This document shows, piece by piece, positions 17,820-26,538 of a stretch of DNA of 51,671 bases (position 1 is its first letter; every line of letters begins with the position of its first letter). The notes below the pieces were generated by a model. It did no database searches. It worked only from the letters and a program-made list of their open reading frames with translations, and was not told the origin of the DNA. Source of the stretch: DASUHT01 sp038230835 (GTDB taxonomy: Bacteria; Actinomycetota; Thermoleophilia; Gaiellales; JAICJC01); the NCBI GenBank assembly GCA_038230835.1, contig JBBRMM010000022.1, positions 1 to 51,671 on the forward strand. The letters run 5' to 3'. The position numbers and the translations under genes are program-made.

Positions 17820-18329
17820 ATGCGTAAGGCACCGCCTCCACCCGACCCCTCCACGTTGACCATCCAGCGGCTGATGGTCGCCTCGGAGGGTCGCGAGATC
17901 GCCTACCCGGTGCTCGTCCGTGCGATGGAGTTGGCGCGACCAGGCAAGGCACGCGTCTTCGTGATGACCATTGCGCGCGTCTGGGGCACGTCGCTGGGGT
18001 TTCCCAACCCGGGACTGCAGCCGACGAAATCCGAGTGGGACGAGCAGCGGCTGATCGCACGCCGTGCGGTCGAGTCGTTCGAAAAAGCCGGCTTCGAGGC
18101 GACCGCGCTGGTGCTGGCGACTCGCCGGCCGCGCAAGCGCTACCTACAGGAGGCCAAGGCGCGCAACATGGACGCGATCGTGATGGGCTGCGATCCGAGC
18201 CGTGGCATGCTGGGCGACTTCGCCTGGTCGCAGGAACCCCAGCGCGTCGCCCGCCGCGCACCGATCCCGGTCTACCTGGTCCCACTCGAGCGGAGCGAGT
18301 CCCGACAGCGGCGATCGCGGAACCGGTAG
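17820..18329 (+). CDS. Universal stress protein family
   Basis: A 169-residue UspA-like protein: an N-terminal strand (LTIQRLMVAS), a central segment ending VLATRRPRKRYLQEA, then NMDAIVMGCDPSRGMLGDFAW, which resembles the Usp ATP-binding G-2X-G-9X-G region imperfectly, and RRAPIPVYLVPL at the C-terminus. The start is placed at ATG 17820 because the -10 box lies just upstream. It probably has its own promoter despite the 23-base gap to the permease gene. Its TAG stop is embedded in the -10 box of purD. Confidence 0.75.
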   Translation: MRKAPPPPDPSTLTIQRLMVASEGREIAYPVLVRAMELARPGKARVFVMTIARVWGTSLGFPNPGLQPTKSEWDEQRLIARRAVESFEKAGFEATALVLATRRPRKRYLQEAKARNMDAIVMGCDPSRGMLGDFAWSQEPQRVARRAPIPVYLVPLERSESRQRRSRNR

Positions 18330-18332
18330 ACT
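18327..18332 (+). promoter_or_regulatory. Leaderless -10 box TAGACT for purD
   Basis: TAGACT ends 7 bases before the purD ATG (18340). A CCGACA at 18302-18307 could be a weak -35 with a 19-base spacer. The stop codon of the preceding gene forms the first three bases of the box. Confidence 0.55.
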
Positions 18333-18339
18333 CGCGGCG

Positions 18340-19623
18340 ATGCGCGTACTGGTGGTCGGATCTGGCGGGCGCGAGCACGCGCTCGCATGGAAGCTGCGGA
18401 CATCCCCGCGGCTGACCGAGCTGCACGCCGCCCCGGGCAACCCGGGGATCGGCGAGCTGGCCGAGCTCCACGATGTCGCGGTGTCCGACCTCGAGGGCCT
18501 GACCGAACTGGCCCTGCGGATCCGCGCCGACCTGGTCGTGGTCGGGCCGGAAGCGCCGCTGGTCGGAGGTCTGGTCGACCGGCTCGCGATCGCAGGCGTG
18601 CCGGCCTTTGGGCCGACCGCCAAAGCGGCTCAGCTGGAAGGGTCGAAGGCGTTCTCCAAGAGCGTGATGGACGCCGCCGGGATCCCCACGGCCCGATTCA
18701 CCGTCTGCGACACCGTGACGGCGGCGGCGGCAGCGATCGCCGACGCCGGGGGCTCGGTGGTGATCAAGGCCGACGGGCTCGCCGCCGGCAAGGGCGTGTT
18801 CGTGTGCTCGTCCGTCACCGAAGCCCACGCCGCCGTGCAGGCCTGCCTGGTCGAAGGCCGGTTCGGCGAGGCCGGGCGCAGGCTGCTGGTGGAAGAGCGG
18901 ATGAGCGGCCGGGAGGTGTCGGTGCTCGCGCTGTGCGACGGCGAACGGGTCGTGCCACTGGCACCGGCACGGGACGCGAAGCGCGCGCTGGACGGCGACC
19001 GCGGCCCGAACACCGGTGGAATGGGCTGCACCTCGCCCGTCCCCGACCTCGACGAGGATGCCGTGGCCGACATCGTGGCCGCGGTGCATCGCCCGGTGGT
19101 GAACGAGATGGCCCGGCGGGACATGCCCTTCCGCGGCTGCCTGTACGCCGGTCTGATGCTGACCCCGGACGGCCCCCGGGTGCTGGAGTTCAACGTGCGC
19201 TTCGGCGACCCGGAGGCGCAGGTGATCCTGCCCCGCCTGCGCGGAGACCTGCTCGACGCGCTCGCCCGCGCGGCGACCGGCAGCCTGGACGGCGCCGACC
19301 TGTCGGCCGGACCAGACGTTGCCGTCTCGGTCGTGATCGCCGCGCGCGGATACCCCGATGCCCCGGAGGCGGGAGCGGCGATCGACGGCGTCCACACGGC
19401 CGCGGCGGTCGAGGGCGTGACGGTGTTTCACGCCGGCACGGCGCTCGAGCACGGGCGACTGGTCGCCGCCGGCGGCCGGGTGCTCAACGTGACGGCGCTG
19501 GCGGAGGACTTCACCACCGCGCGCAAGCGCGCGTACACAGCCGTCAGCCGGATCTCGCTCGCCGGGTCCCATCACCGCACCGACATCGGCGCCGACGCCG
19601 CGAAGGAGCGAACACATGCATGA
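18340..19623 (+). CDS. purD: Phosphoribosylamine-glycine ligase
   Basis: This 427-residue ATP-grasp enzyme makes glycinamide ribonucleotide, the second step of purine synthesis. The N-terminus MRVLVVGSGGREHALAWKL, then APGNPG and VVGPEAPLVGGLVD, are typical. The ATP-grasp core shows VVIKADGLAAGKGVFV, GPNTGGMGCTSP and VLEFNVRFGDPEAQV. Length is normal. ATG start with a leaderless -10 box. The 3' end overlaps purE by 8 bases, and an AAGGAG for purE lies inside the purD 3' end. A reversed epimerase gene separates this pair from purB. Confidence 0.96.
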   Translation: MRVLVVGSGGREHALAWKLRTSPRLTELHAAPGNPGIGELAELHDVAVSDLEGLTELALRIRADLVVVGPEAPLVGGLVDRLAIAGVPAFGPTAKAAQLEGSKAFSKSVMDAAGIPTARFTVCDTVTAAAAAIADAGGSVVIKADGLAAGKGVFVCSSVTEAHAAVQACLVEGRFGEAGRRLLVEERMSGREVSVLALCDGERVVPLAPARDAKRALDGDRGPNTGGMGCTSPVPDLDEDAVADIVAAVHRPVVNEMARRDMPFRGCLYAGLMLTPDGPRVLEFNVRFGDPEAQVILPRLRGDLLDALARAATGSLDGADLSAGPDVAVSVVIAARGYPDAPEAGAAIDGVHTAAAVEGVTVFHAGTALEHGRLVAAGGRVLNVTALAEDFTTARKRAYTAVSRISLAGSHHRTDIGADAAKERTHA

Positions 19624-20098
19624 ACCGACTCCTGCCGCGGAGGTCCAGCACCTGTGGGAGGCGCTGGAAGCCAACGGCCCCCAGGTCGGCATCCTGATGG
19701 GATCCGAATCCGACCGGGAGGTGATGCAGGCGGCCGCAGACGAGCTGCTCGAACGGGCGATCAGCTTCGAGTTCCAGGCGCTCTCGGCGCATCGCGACCC
19801 TCGCGGCGTCGCCGAGTACGCGTCCACCGCGGCGCTGCGCGGCCTGCGCGTGATCATCGCCGGGGCCGGCAAGGCGGCGGCGCTGCCGGGCGTGGTCGCG
19901 GCCTACACCGAACTGCCGGTGATCGGCGTCCCCATCCGCACCTCGGATCTGGGCGGCATGGACTCGCTGCTGTCAATCGTGCAGATGCCGCCCGGGGTGC
20001 CGGTGGCGTGCATGGCGATCAATGGCGCCCGCAACGCGGCCATCTTCGCCGCCAAGATCCTGTCCCAGGGCCAGCAGCCACCGCCTCCAGGACTGTAG
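19616..20098 (+). CDS. purE: 5-(carboxyamino)imidazole ribonucleotide mutase (PurE)
   Basis: This 160-residue protein matches class I PurE, which moves the carboxylate of N5-CAIR to C4. Marks: VGILMGSESD, FQALSAHRDP, and VIGVPIRTSDLGGMDSLLSIVQMP, and the C-terminal NAAIFAAKIL. In most class I enzymes a GGAAHLPG segment is present; here it reads GKAAALPG, losing that His. An N-terminal extension of about 20 residues precedes the core. AAGGAG at 19603-19608 is 7 bases from the ATG. The partner purK is not in the window. Confidence 0.93.
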   Translation: MHEPTPAAEVQHLWEALEANGPQVGILMGSESDREVMQAAADELLERAISFEFQALSAHRDPRGVAEYASTAALRGLRVIIAGAGKAAALPGVVAAYTELPVIGVPIRTSDLGGMDSLLSIVQMPPGVPVACMAINGARNAAIFAAKILSQGQQPPPPGL

Positions 20099-20118
20099 CA
20101 CGGACCGAGCGCTGCTAC
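20095..20118. terminator. Weak hairpin between convergent purE and epimerase genes
   Basis: GTAGCA (20095-20100) and TGCTAC (20113-20118) can pair around a 12-base loop, overlapping the purE stop and the end of the reversed gene. It is placed well for a bidirectional terminator, but the stem is short and there is no T-run. Confidence 0.3.
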
Positions 20119-21107
20119 CCCGCAGGGTGCGGGATAGCGGCCCACTCCGCGAGCAGCTCAGCCTCCCTTGCCCGCGAAAGCCATACGTCGGGGTGCGCAC
20201 GGTTTTGACCCCGGAACCACTCGAGCGTGTCGGCGCACGTCTCGGCCACCGGCCGGAAGCGCAGGCCGGACGCGACCGATCGGCTCACATCCCCGGCGAA
20301 GATCGCGGCGCTCTCGCCCTCCTCCGGCAGCCAGAACGGGAGCTCCGACCACGGCACGACGCCGCGCTCGACCAGGAACCCGTCGTCCACCCACTGCGGC
20401 TCGGCGTCACCAGGGCAGGCCGCCAGCAGGCCGGACGCGGTCAGCCGCTCGACCGGGCCGGCGGCGTTCAGCGCCCCGCTGGTGCCGCGCTCGATCAGCG
20501 TCAGCATCCACCCGGCCAGATCGCGCACGTCGACCAGCTGCACGGCGCGGTCGGGCGGGCCGGGGGCGAGCAGCCGCCCGCCCTCGGAGACGCGCACCGG
20601 CCAGTAGGCGAAGCGGTCGGTGGGGTCGTGCGGGCCGACGATCATGCCCGGCCGGATGATCAGCGCGGCATCGCCGAACGATTCGAGCACCTCGTCCTCG
20701 CACAGCGCCTTCAGCGGCCCGTAGGTCTCGCCGGTCATCACCTCTCCGGAGCCGGGTGGCAGGGCGGCGAGAAGAGTGTCCTCGTCGAACCGATCACGGT
20801 CGGCGAGCTCGTAGACCGACACGCTGGAGACAAACGTGTAATGGCCCGCAGCTCCGGCCAGCGCTTGGGCCGACCGGCGCACGACCGACGGCAGGTAGCC
20901 GCACGTATCGACCACCGCATCCCAGGAGCGACCAGCAAGCGGCGAGAGGTCCTGCTCGCGATCGCCGACCAGCCGCTCGACCGGCTGAGAGAAGTCGACA
21001 TCGTGCAGCCCGCGGTTGAAGAGCGTCACGGTGTGCCCCTCTGCGAGCGATTGCTCGACCAGCGCCCGGCCGAGAAACACCGAGCCGCCCAGGATCAGGA
21101 TCCGCAT
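20115..21107 (-). CDS. NAD-dependent epimerase/dehydratase family protein
   Basis: A 330-residue extended-SDR protein with cofactor motif MRILILGGSVFLGRALVEQS, acidic-free FNRG after beta-2, and an SSVSVYE segment, but no standard catalytic YxxxK is obvious; the middle reads GETYGPLKALCED, where Y and K are spaced as YGPLK and could serve. Such proteins include sugar-nucleotide epimerases and RNA-binding-type SDRs. It lies reversed between purDE and purB; on its own strand TAGTGT stands 9 bases before the ATG, suggesting an independent short-leader promoter. Its substrate is unknown. Confidence 0.8.
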   Translation of the reverse strand: MRILILGGSVFLGRALVEQSLAEGHTVTLFNRGLHDVDFSQPVERLVGDREQDLSPLAGRSWDAVVDTCGYLPSVVRRSAQALAGAAGHYTFVSSVSVYELADRDRFDEDTLLAALPPGSGEVMTGETYGPLKALCEDEVLESFGDAALIIRPGMIVGPHDPTDRFAYWPVRVSEGGRLLAPGPPDRAVQLVDVRDLAGWMLTLIERGTSGALNAAGPVERLTASGLLAACPGDAEPQWVDDGFLVERGVVPWSELPFWLPEEGESAAIFAGDVSRSVASGLRFRPVAETCADTLEWFRGQNRAHPDVWLSRAREAELLAEWAAIPHPAG

Positions 21108-21161
21108 GATCTGCGCACACTACTAGTGGGTCGGGTGGCAGGAGCCGGCGGAGCCGGTTGG

Positions 21162-21167
21162 TAGACT
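21162..21167 (+). promoter_or_regulatory. -10 box TAGACT upstream of the purB-purH run
   Basis: TAGACT, the same hexamer as at purD, lies 54 bases before the purB TTG start. It predicts a leader of about 48 bases. No riboswitch-like fold is recognised in that leader. Confidence 0.4.
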
Positions 21168-21221
21168 GATTCCAGTTCGTCTCCCGACCCGTCCTCCGGC
21201 CCGAAAGGCAGCGACGCCGGC

Positions 21222-22532
21222 TTGATCTCACGCTATACCCGCCCCGCGATGGGCGCCGTCTGGTCGGACGAGCGCCGGTTCCAGCGGTGGCTGGACGTGG
21301 AGATCGCGGCCATGGCCGCATGGGCAGAGCTGGACGTGCTGCCGGCGGCCGCGGTCGAGGCGGTGCGCCGGGATGCGCGCGTGGACGTGGGGCGCATCCT
21401 CCAGATCGAGCAGCGCACCCACCACGACGTGCTCGCCTTCACAGAATCGGTGGCCGAGCAGGTGGGCGAACACAGCCGCTGGTTCCACTACGGGCTGACG
21501 TCCTCGGACATCGTCGACACCGCTCTGGCACTCCAGCTGCGAGACGCCGGCGAGCTGATCCTGACCGCCATCGCGGAGGTCGAGCGGGCCACGCTGGTCC
21601 GTGCCGAGGAGTTCCGGCACACGCCGATGATCGGGCGCACCCACGGGGTGCACGCCGAGCCCACCACGTTCGGCCTCAAGCTGCTGGGCTGGGTGACCGA
21701 GCTTCGCCGCCAGCGTGAGCGGCTGCAAGCGGCATTCGACGGCGTGCGGGTGGGCAAGCTGTCAGGGGCCGTGGGCGCATACGCGAACTCCGACCCCCGC
21801 GTCGAGGAGATTGCGCTCGGCATGCTGGGCCTCGAGCGCGAGGACGTCGCCACCCAGGTGGTGCCGCGCGACCGGCACGCATCGCTGCTCTCGGCGATCG
21901 CCGGCGCCGGTGGCTCGCTGGAGCGGTTCGCACTGGAGATCCGCCACCTCCAGCGCACCGAGGTGCGCGAGGCGCTGGAGCCGTTCGCCAAGGGCCAGAA
22001 GGGGTCGTCGGCGATGCCCCACAAGCGCAACCCGATCGTCTGCGAGCGGATCTGCGGGCTCGCCCGCATCCTGCGCGCAAACGCCATCGTGGGCCTCGAG
22101 AACATCGCCCTGTGGCACGAGCGCGACATCTCCCACTCCTCGGCCGAGCGCGTGGTGATGCCCGACTCGACGATTGCCATGCACTACATGCTCGACCGCA
22201 TGCTGTGGCTGGTCGAAGGGCTGGGAGTCGACCCCGAGCGGATGCTGCGAAACCTCGAGGCCTCGCATGGCCTGGTGTTCTCGGGCCGCGTGCTCCTGAA
22301 GTTGGTCGAAGCGGGCCTCAGCCGCGAGGCGGCCTACGAGGTCGTGCAGCGAAACGCGCTCCGCGCATGGGACGAGGAGACCCCGTTGCGGGCGCTGCTG
22401 GAAACCGACCCGGGCGCGGCGATCCTGGATACCGCCACGCTCGACGGCGCCTTCGATCTCGGCTCGTTCCTGCGCTTTGTGGACGACATCTTCGACCGTA
22501 CCCACCAAACCCTCGAGGTGACCCATGTCTGA
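21222..22532 (+). CDS. purB: Adenylosuccinate lyase
   Basis: This 436-residue fumarase/aspartase-superfamily lyase splits SAICAR and adenylosuccinate. The N-terminus ISRYTRPAMGAVWSDERRFQ fixes a TTG start, since PurB proteins begin with an I-x-R-Y-T-x-P-x-M-G pattern; the next ATG is too far in. Other marks: SSDIVDTALALQ, GRTHGVHAEPTTFGLK and the signature loop GSSAMPHKRNPI. Length is normal. It heads a run of nine purine genes with no gaps; its 3' end overlaps purC by 8 bases. Confidence 0.95.
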   Translation: MISRYTRPAMGAVWSDERRFQRWLDVEIAAMAAWAELDVLPAAAVEAVRRDARVDVGRILQIEQRTHHDVLAFTESVAEQVGEHSRWFHYGLTSSDIVDTALALQLRDAGELILTAIAEVERATLVRAEEFRHTPMIGRTHGVHAEPTTFGLKLLGWVTELRRQRERLQAAFDGVRVGKLSGAVGAYANSDPRVEEIALGMLGLEREDVATQVVPRDRHASLLSAIAGAGGSLERFALEIRHLQRTEVREALEPFAKGQKGSSAMPHKRNPIVCERICGLARILRANAIVGLENIALWHERDISHSSAERVVMPDSTIAMHYMLDRMLWLVEGLGVDPERMLRNLEASHGLVFSGRVLLKLVEAGLSREAAYEVVQRNALRAWDEETPLRALLETDPGAAILDTATLDGAFDLGSFLRFVDDIFDRTHQTLEVTHV

Positions 22533-23430
22533 AACAGACACCCTGTCCGGCCTCCACGAAGCCTCTGGCAAGGTGCGCGAGATGTACGGCTTCGGCGACC
22601 GGTTGCTGATGGTGGCGTCCGACCGCATGTCCGCCTTCGACGTCGTCCTGCCCACCCCGATCCCCGACAAGGGCCGGGTGCTGACGGCGCTCAGCCTGTT
22701 CTGGTTCGCCCGCACGGAGCACGTCGTGGCCAACCACCTGATCACGGCGGACGTGGCCGAGTTCCCGGCCGAGGCGCGCTCGGCGCCGGATCTCGGGGGA
22801 CGCTCGATGCTCGTCCGGCGGCTGATCATGCTGCCCATCGAATGCGTGGTTCGCGGATACCTGGTCGGGTCGGGCTGGAAGGACTACCAGGCGACCGGAG
22901 CTGTGTGCGGCCACCCCCTGCCGGCCGGCCTGCGTGAGGCCGATCGGCTGCCCGAGCCGCTGTTCACGCCGTCCACGAAGGCGGCCGAGGGGCACGACCA
23001 GAACATCGACCGGGAGACCGCGATCACGCTGATCGGCGAGACCCGCTACGACCAACTGGAGCGGGCCTCGATCGACCTCTACACACTCGCCGCCGGATAC
23101 GCCCTCGAGCGCGGGATCATCATCGCGGACACCAAGTTCGAGTTCGGGTTGGACGCGAACGGAACGCTCGTGCTGGGGGACGAGGTGCTGACCCCTGACT
23201 CCTCGCGGTTCTGGCCGGCCGACACCTACGCCCCCGGCTCATCCCCGCCCAGCTTCGACAAGCAGTACGTGCGCGACTGGCTGGAGACCCTCGACTGGGA
23301 CAAGACGCCGCCCGGGCCGGCGATCCCCGACGGCGTGGTGGCGGGCACCAGGGCGCGCTACGTGGAGGCGTTCGAGAAGCTCACCGGCGGCTCGTTCGAC
23401 GAATATCTGCGATCGATGGGCGCGCGATGA
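22525..23430 (+). CDS. purC: Phosphoribosylaminoimidazole-succinocarboxamide synthase
   Basis: A 301-residue SAICAR synthetase, long form. Marks: SGKVREMYGFGDRLLMVASD, SAFDVVLPTPIPDKGRVLT, ECVVRGYLVGSGWKDYQ, and the aspartate region ADTKFEFGLDANGTLVLGDE, with LTPDSSRFWPAD toward the end. It joins CAIR and aspartate using ATP. The ATG overlaps the purB stop by 8 bases and the 3' end overlaps purS (ATGA), consistent with one operon. Confidence 0.96.
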   Translation: MSETDTLSGLHEASGKVREMYGFGDRLLMVASDRMSAFDVVLPTPIPDKGRVLTALSLFWFARTEHVVANHLITADVAEFPAEARSAPDLGGRSMLVRRLIMLPIECVVRGYLVGSGWKDYQATGAVCGHPLPAGLREADRLPEPLFTPSTKAAEGHDQNIDRETAITLIGETRYDQLERASIDLYTLAAGYALERGIIIADTKFEFGLDANGTLVLGDEVLTPDSSRFWPADTYAPGSSPPSFDKQYVRDWLETLDWDKTPPGPAIPDGVVAGTRARYVEAFEKLTGGSFDEYLRSMGAR

Positions 23431-23678
23431 GGGTGACGGTCACCGTGCGGCCGAAGGACGGCATCCTCGACCCCCAGGGTGAGGCCCTGCGACGGTCGCT
23501 GGCGGGCCTGGGCCACGCCGTCAGCGCGGTGCACGCCGGCAAGGTGTTCGACCTCGAGATCGAGGCCGCCGACGAGCACCAGGCGCTCGCGATCGCCGAT
23601 CAGGTGGCCGCTCAGGTGCTCACCAACCCGCTCATAGAGCGGTACGAACTGGCGGCCGGGAGCGAGGCTGCGGCATGA
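23427..23678 (+). CDS. purS: Phosphoribosylformylglycinamidine synthase subunit PurS
   Basis: An 83-residue protein matching PurS: VTVRPKDGILDPQGEALRRS, a central VSAVHAGKVFDLEIE, and a C-terminal ANQVL-like segment (QVAAQVLTNPLIERYEL). PurS dimers bridge PurQ and small PurL and help pass ammonia between them. Its presence agrees with the split PurSQL type encoded here. ATGA overlaps at both ends link it to purC and purQ. Confidence 0.95.
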   Translation: MRVTVTVRPKDGILDPQGEALRRSLAGLGHAVSAVHAGKVFDLEIEAADEHQALAIADQVAAQVLTNPLIERYELAAGSEAAA

Positions 23679-24373
23679 CGAGCGTGGGCGTGGTGGTCTT
23701 CCCGGGCAGTTGCGACGACCGCGACGCCCTGCGTGCCGTCGAGTTGATGGGAGCGGAGCCGATCGAACTCTGGCACGCCGACGCCGACCTGCGAGGCGCG
23801 GACGCGGTGATCATCCCCGGTGGGTTCAGCTACGGCGACTACCTGCGCTGCGGGGCGATCTCGGCCCTGTCGCCGGTGATGTCGGCGGTGCGCGAGCACG
23901 CCGCCGGCGGCGGCCCGGTGCTCGGCATCTGCAACGGCTTCCAGGTGCTGACCGAGGCCGGCCTGCTACCGGGGGTGCTGCGCCCCAACGCCTCGCTGCG
24001 CTTCCGCTGCCACGACGTCGACCTCGTCGTCGAGCGCGCGTCCCCGTGGCTGCCGGACACACAGCCCGGCGACGTGCTGCGAATTCCGATGAAGCACCAC
24101 GACGGCTGCTACTTCGCGCCGCCACCGGTGATCGGCGAGCTGGAGGCTCACGGCCAGGTGCTGCTTCGCTACCGCTCGAACCCGAACGGGTCGGTGAACG
24201 CGATCGCATGCGTCACCAATCGCGACGGCAACGTCGCCGGGCTGATGCCCCACCCCGAGCACGCGGTGGAGTCGCTGATCGGGTCGACCGACGGCCGGGT
24301 GCTGCTGGGCGGGCTGCTCGGTCTCTCACTGGCTACCATACGTTTCCACGACGCTCCCAAAGCGCCCGCTTGA
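23675..24373 (+). CDS. purQ: Phosphoribosylformylglycinamidine synthase, glutaminase subunit PurQ
   Basis: A 232-residue class I amidotransferase that releases ammonia from glutamine for PurL. Visible are VVVFPGSCDDRDA at the start, GGFSYGDYLRCGAISA, the nucleophile elbow GICNGFQVLTEAGLLPG, and the catalytic pair in PHPEHAVE. The final residues (HDAPKAPA) follow the domain without extension. The ATG overlaps purS by 4 bases, and the stop overlaps the TTG start of purL. Confidence 0.96.
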   Translation: MTSVGVVVFPGSCDDRDALRAVELMGAEPIELWHADADLRGADAVIIPGGFSYGDYLRCGAISALSPVMSAVREHAAGGGPVLGICNGFQVLTEAGLLPGVLRPNASLRFRCHDVDLVVERASPWLPDTQPGDVLRIPMKHHDGCYFAPPPVIGELEAHGQVLLRYRSNPNGSVNAIACVTNRDGNVAGLMPHPEHAVESLIGSTDGRVLLGGLLGLSLATIRFHDAPKAPA

Positions 24374-26538
24374 ACGTCGCATCGCCACAGCCCCTGCATC
24401 GCGCGCTCGGTCTTACCGACGGGGAGTTGGTGCGCATCCAGGAACTGCTCGGACGCGACCCGAACGACTTCGAACTGGCCGTGTACTCGCTGCTGTGGAG
24501 CGAGCACTGCGGCTACAAGCACTCCCGGCTGCTGCTCGGCCGGCTGCCCGCGACCGGCCCGCGCGTGCTGCAGGGGCCGGGAGAGAACGCCGGCGTGATC
24601 GACGTCGGCGACGGGCTGGCGGTCGCGCTCAAGGTGGAGAGCCACAACCACCCGTCGGCGGTGGAGCCGTTCCAAGGCGCGGCGACCGGGGTCGGCGGGA
24701 TCCTCCGCGACATCTTCGCCATGGGAGCGCGACCGGTGGCGATCCTCGACTCGCTGCGCTTCGGCGAGCCCGACCGCGACCACCAGCGCCACCTGTTCGG
24801 GCGGGTGGTCGAAGGCGTCGGCCACTACGGCAACTGCGTCGGCGTCGCCAACGTCGGCGGCGAGGTGTACTTCGAGCCGGCCTACGAGCACAACTGCCTG
24901 GTCAACGCGATGTGCGTCGGGGTGCTCAGCGCCGAGCGGCTGCAGTCGGCGCGCGCGACCGGCCCGGGCAATCTGCTCGTCCTGTACGGGTCGCGCACCG
25001 GCCGGGACGGCATCGGCGGCGCCAGCGTGCTGGCCTCGCAGGGATTCGACGAGGGGTCGCAGGCGAAACGGCCGAGCGTGCAGATCGGCGACCCCTTCAT
25101 GGGCAAGAAGCTGATCGAGTGCACGCTCGCGCTCTTGGAGGCCGACCTGCTGGCCTCGCTCCAGGATCTGGGTGCCGCCGGGCTCGCCTCGGCGACGTCG
25201 GAGATGGCCTCGTCGGGCGGCGTCGGGCTGGACGTCGACCTCTCTCGGGTGCCGCTGCGCGAGCCCGACATGGAGCCGTTCGAGATCATGATCTCGGAGT
25301 CGCAGGAACGCATGGCGGCGATCGTCGAGCCCCACCGCTGGCCCACCGTGCGCGACCTGTGCGCTCGCTGGGACCTCGACGCGACCGTGATCGGCGAGGT
25401 GACCGAGAACGGCCGGCTGCGAGCCTCGTTCGACGGCGAATTGGTGGGCGACATCCCGGTGGCCACGCTGACGGGCGACTGCCCGCGCTACGAGGTCGAG
25501 CGCACGCGACCGGCGCGGCTGGTCGACCACGCCCTGCCGCCGGTGACCATCGACGACCCGACCGGCGCCCTGCGGACGCTGCTCGGCTCGCCCAACATCG
25601 CCAGCCGGCGCTGGGTCACCCGCCAGTACGACCAGCTGGTCGGATCGGGCACCGTCGTGCGCCCGGGGGGCGACGCCGGGGTGATCCGGCTGACGCCGTC
25701 GCGGAGGGCGATCGCGATCGCCCTGGACGGCAACGGCCGCCGCACCGGGCTCGATCCGCGTCGCGGCGCCGCGAGCGCCGTCTGCGAGGCTGCCCGTAAC
25801 GTGGCCTGCACCGGAGCCCGCCCGGCGGCGGTGACCAACTGCCTCAACTTCGGCAACCCCGAGACGGGCGAAGTCGGCTACGAGCTGGGAGAGGCGATCG
25901 AGGGCATGGCGCTGGCCTGCGAGGCGCTCGAGTTGCCGGTGGTGTCCGGCAACGTGTCGCTGTACAACGAGCACATGGGCCGGCCGATCCATCCCACGCC
26001 CGTGGTCGGCGTGGTGGGCGTGCTGGACGACGCGGCGACAGCGGTCTCGAGCGCCTTCCGCACGGCCGGCGACGTGGTGCTGCTGGCCGGCGACGGGCCG
26101 TCGGCAATCGACGGCTCGGAGTACCAGAAGGTCGTGATCGGTACCACCGCCGGCCGTATCCCGGAGCCCGACCTCGCCAACGAGCGGGCGCTCCACGAGT
26201 TCCTCGCCGCCGCCGCCGAGCGGCAACTGCTGGCAAGCGCGCACGACGTGGCCGACGGCGGCCTCGCCGTGTGCCTGGCGGAGTCGGCGATCGGCGGGGC
26301 GATCGGCGTCCGAGCAGATGCGGACGACCTGTTCGGCGAGGGCGACGGTCGGGTCGTCATCTCGGCCAAGCGCGATCACCTGGCGGCCCTGCACGAGCTC
26401 GCCGGATCGCTGCCGCTGTGCGAGCTCGGCACCGTCGGCGGGGAGCTGATCCGCGCCGGCGACGCCCGGCTGTCGCTGGCCGACGCGACCGAGATCTACG
26501 AGTCGGCAATCCCGCGATTGATGGGAGACCCCATCTAG
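24370..26538 (+). CDS. purL: Phosphoribosylformylglycinamidine synthase subunit PurL (small type)
   Basis: A 722-residue small PurL, converting FGAR to FGAM with ATP and ammonia from PurQ. Marks: WSEHCGYKHSR near residue 40, VESHNHPSAVEPFQGAATG, GGILRDIFAMGARP, and the second half starting ITPxTRRAIAIAL-like. The TTG start overlaps the purQ TGA (TTGA) and gives NVASPQPLHRALGL, where family homology begins; the frame is open further upstream inside purQ, but that part is a shadow. purF follows with no gap after TAG. Confidence 0.95.
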   Translation: MNVASPQPLHRALGLTDGELVRIQELLGRDPNDFELAVYSLLWSEHCGYKHSRLLLGRLPATGPRVLQGPGENAGVIDVGDGLAVALKVESHNHPSAVEPFQGAATGVGGILRDIFAMGARPVAILDSLRFGEPDRDHQRHLFGRVVEGVGHYGNCVGVANVGGEVYFEPAYEHNCLVNAMCVGVLSAERLQSARATGPGNLLVLYGSRTGRDGIGGASVLASQGFDEGSQAKRPSVQIGDPFMGKKLIECTLALLEADLLASLQDLGAAGLASATSEMASSGGVGLDVDLSRVPLREPDMEPFEIMISESQERMAAIVEPHRWPTVRDLCARWDLDATVIGEVTENGRLRASFDGELVGDIPVATLTGDCPRYEVERTRPARLVDHALPPVTIDDPTGALRTLLGSPNIASRRWVTRQYDQLVGSGTVVRPGGDAGVIRLTPSRRAIAIALDGNGRRTGLDPRRGAASAVCEAARNVACTGARPAAVTNCLNFGNPETGEVGYELGEAIEGMALACEALELPVVSGNVSLYNEHMGRPIHPTPVVGVVGVLDDAATAVSSAFRTAGDVVLLAGDGPSAIDGSEYQKVVIGTTAGRIPEPDLANERALHEFLAAAAERQLLASAHDVADGGLAVCLAESAIGGAIGVRADADDLFGEGDGRVVISAKRDHLAALHELAGSLPLCELGTVGGELIRAGDARLSLADATEIYESAIPRLMGDPI

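Noticed and set aside
21168..21221. Riboswitch (purine or tetrahydrofolate type) in the purB leader
   Set aside because: The leader is about 48 bases, too short for these classes, and no conserved core is visible.
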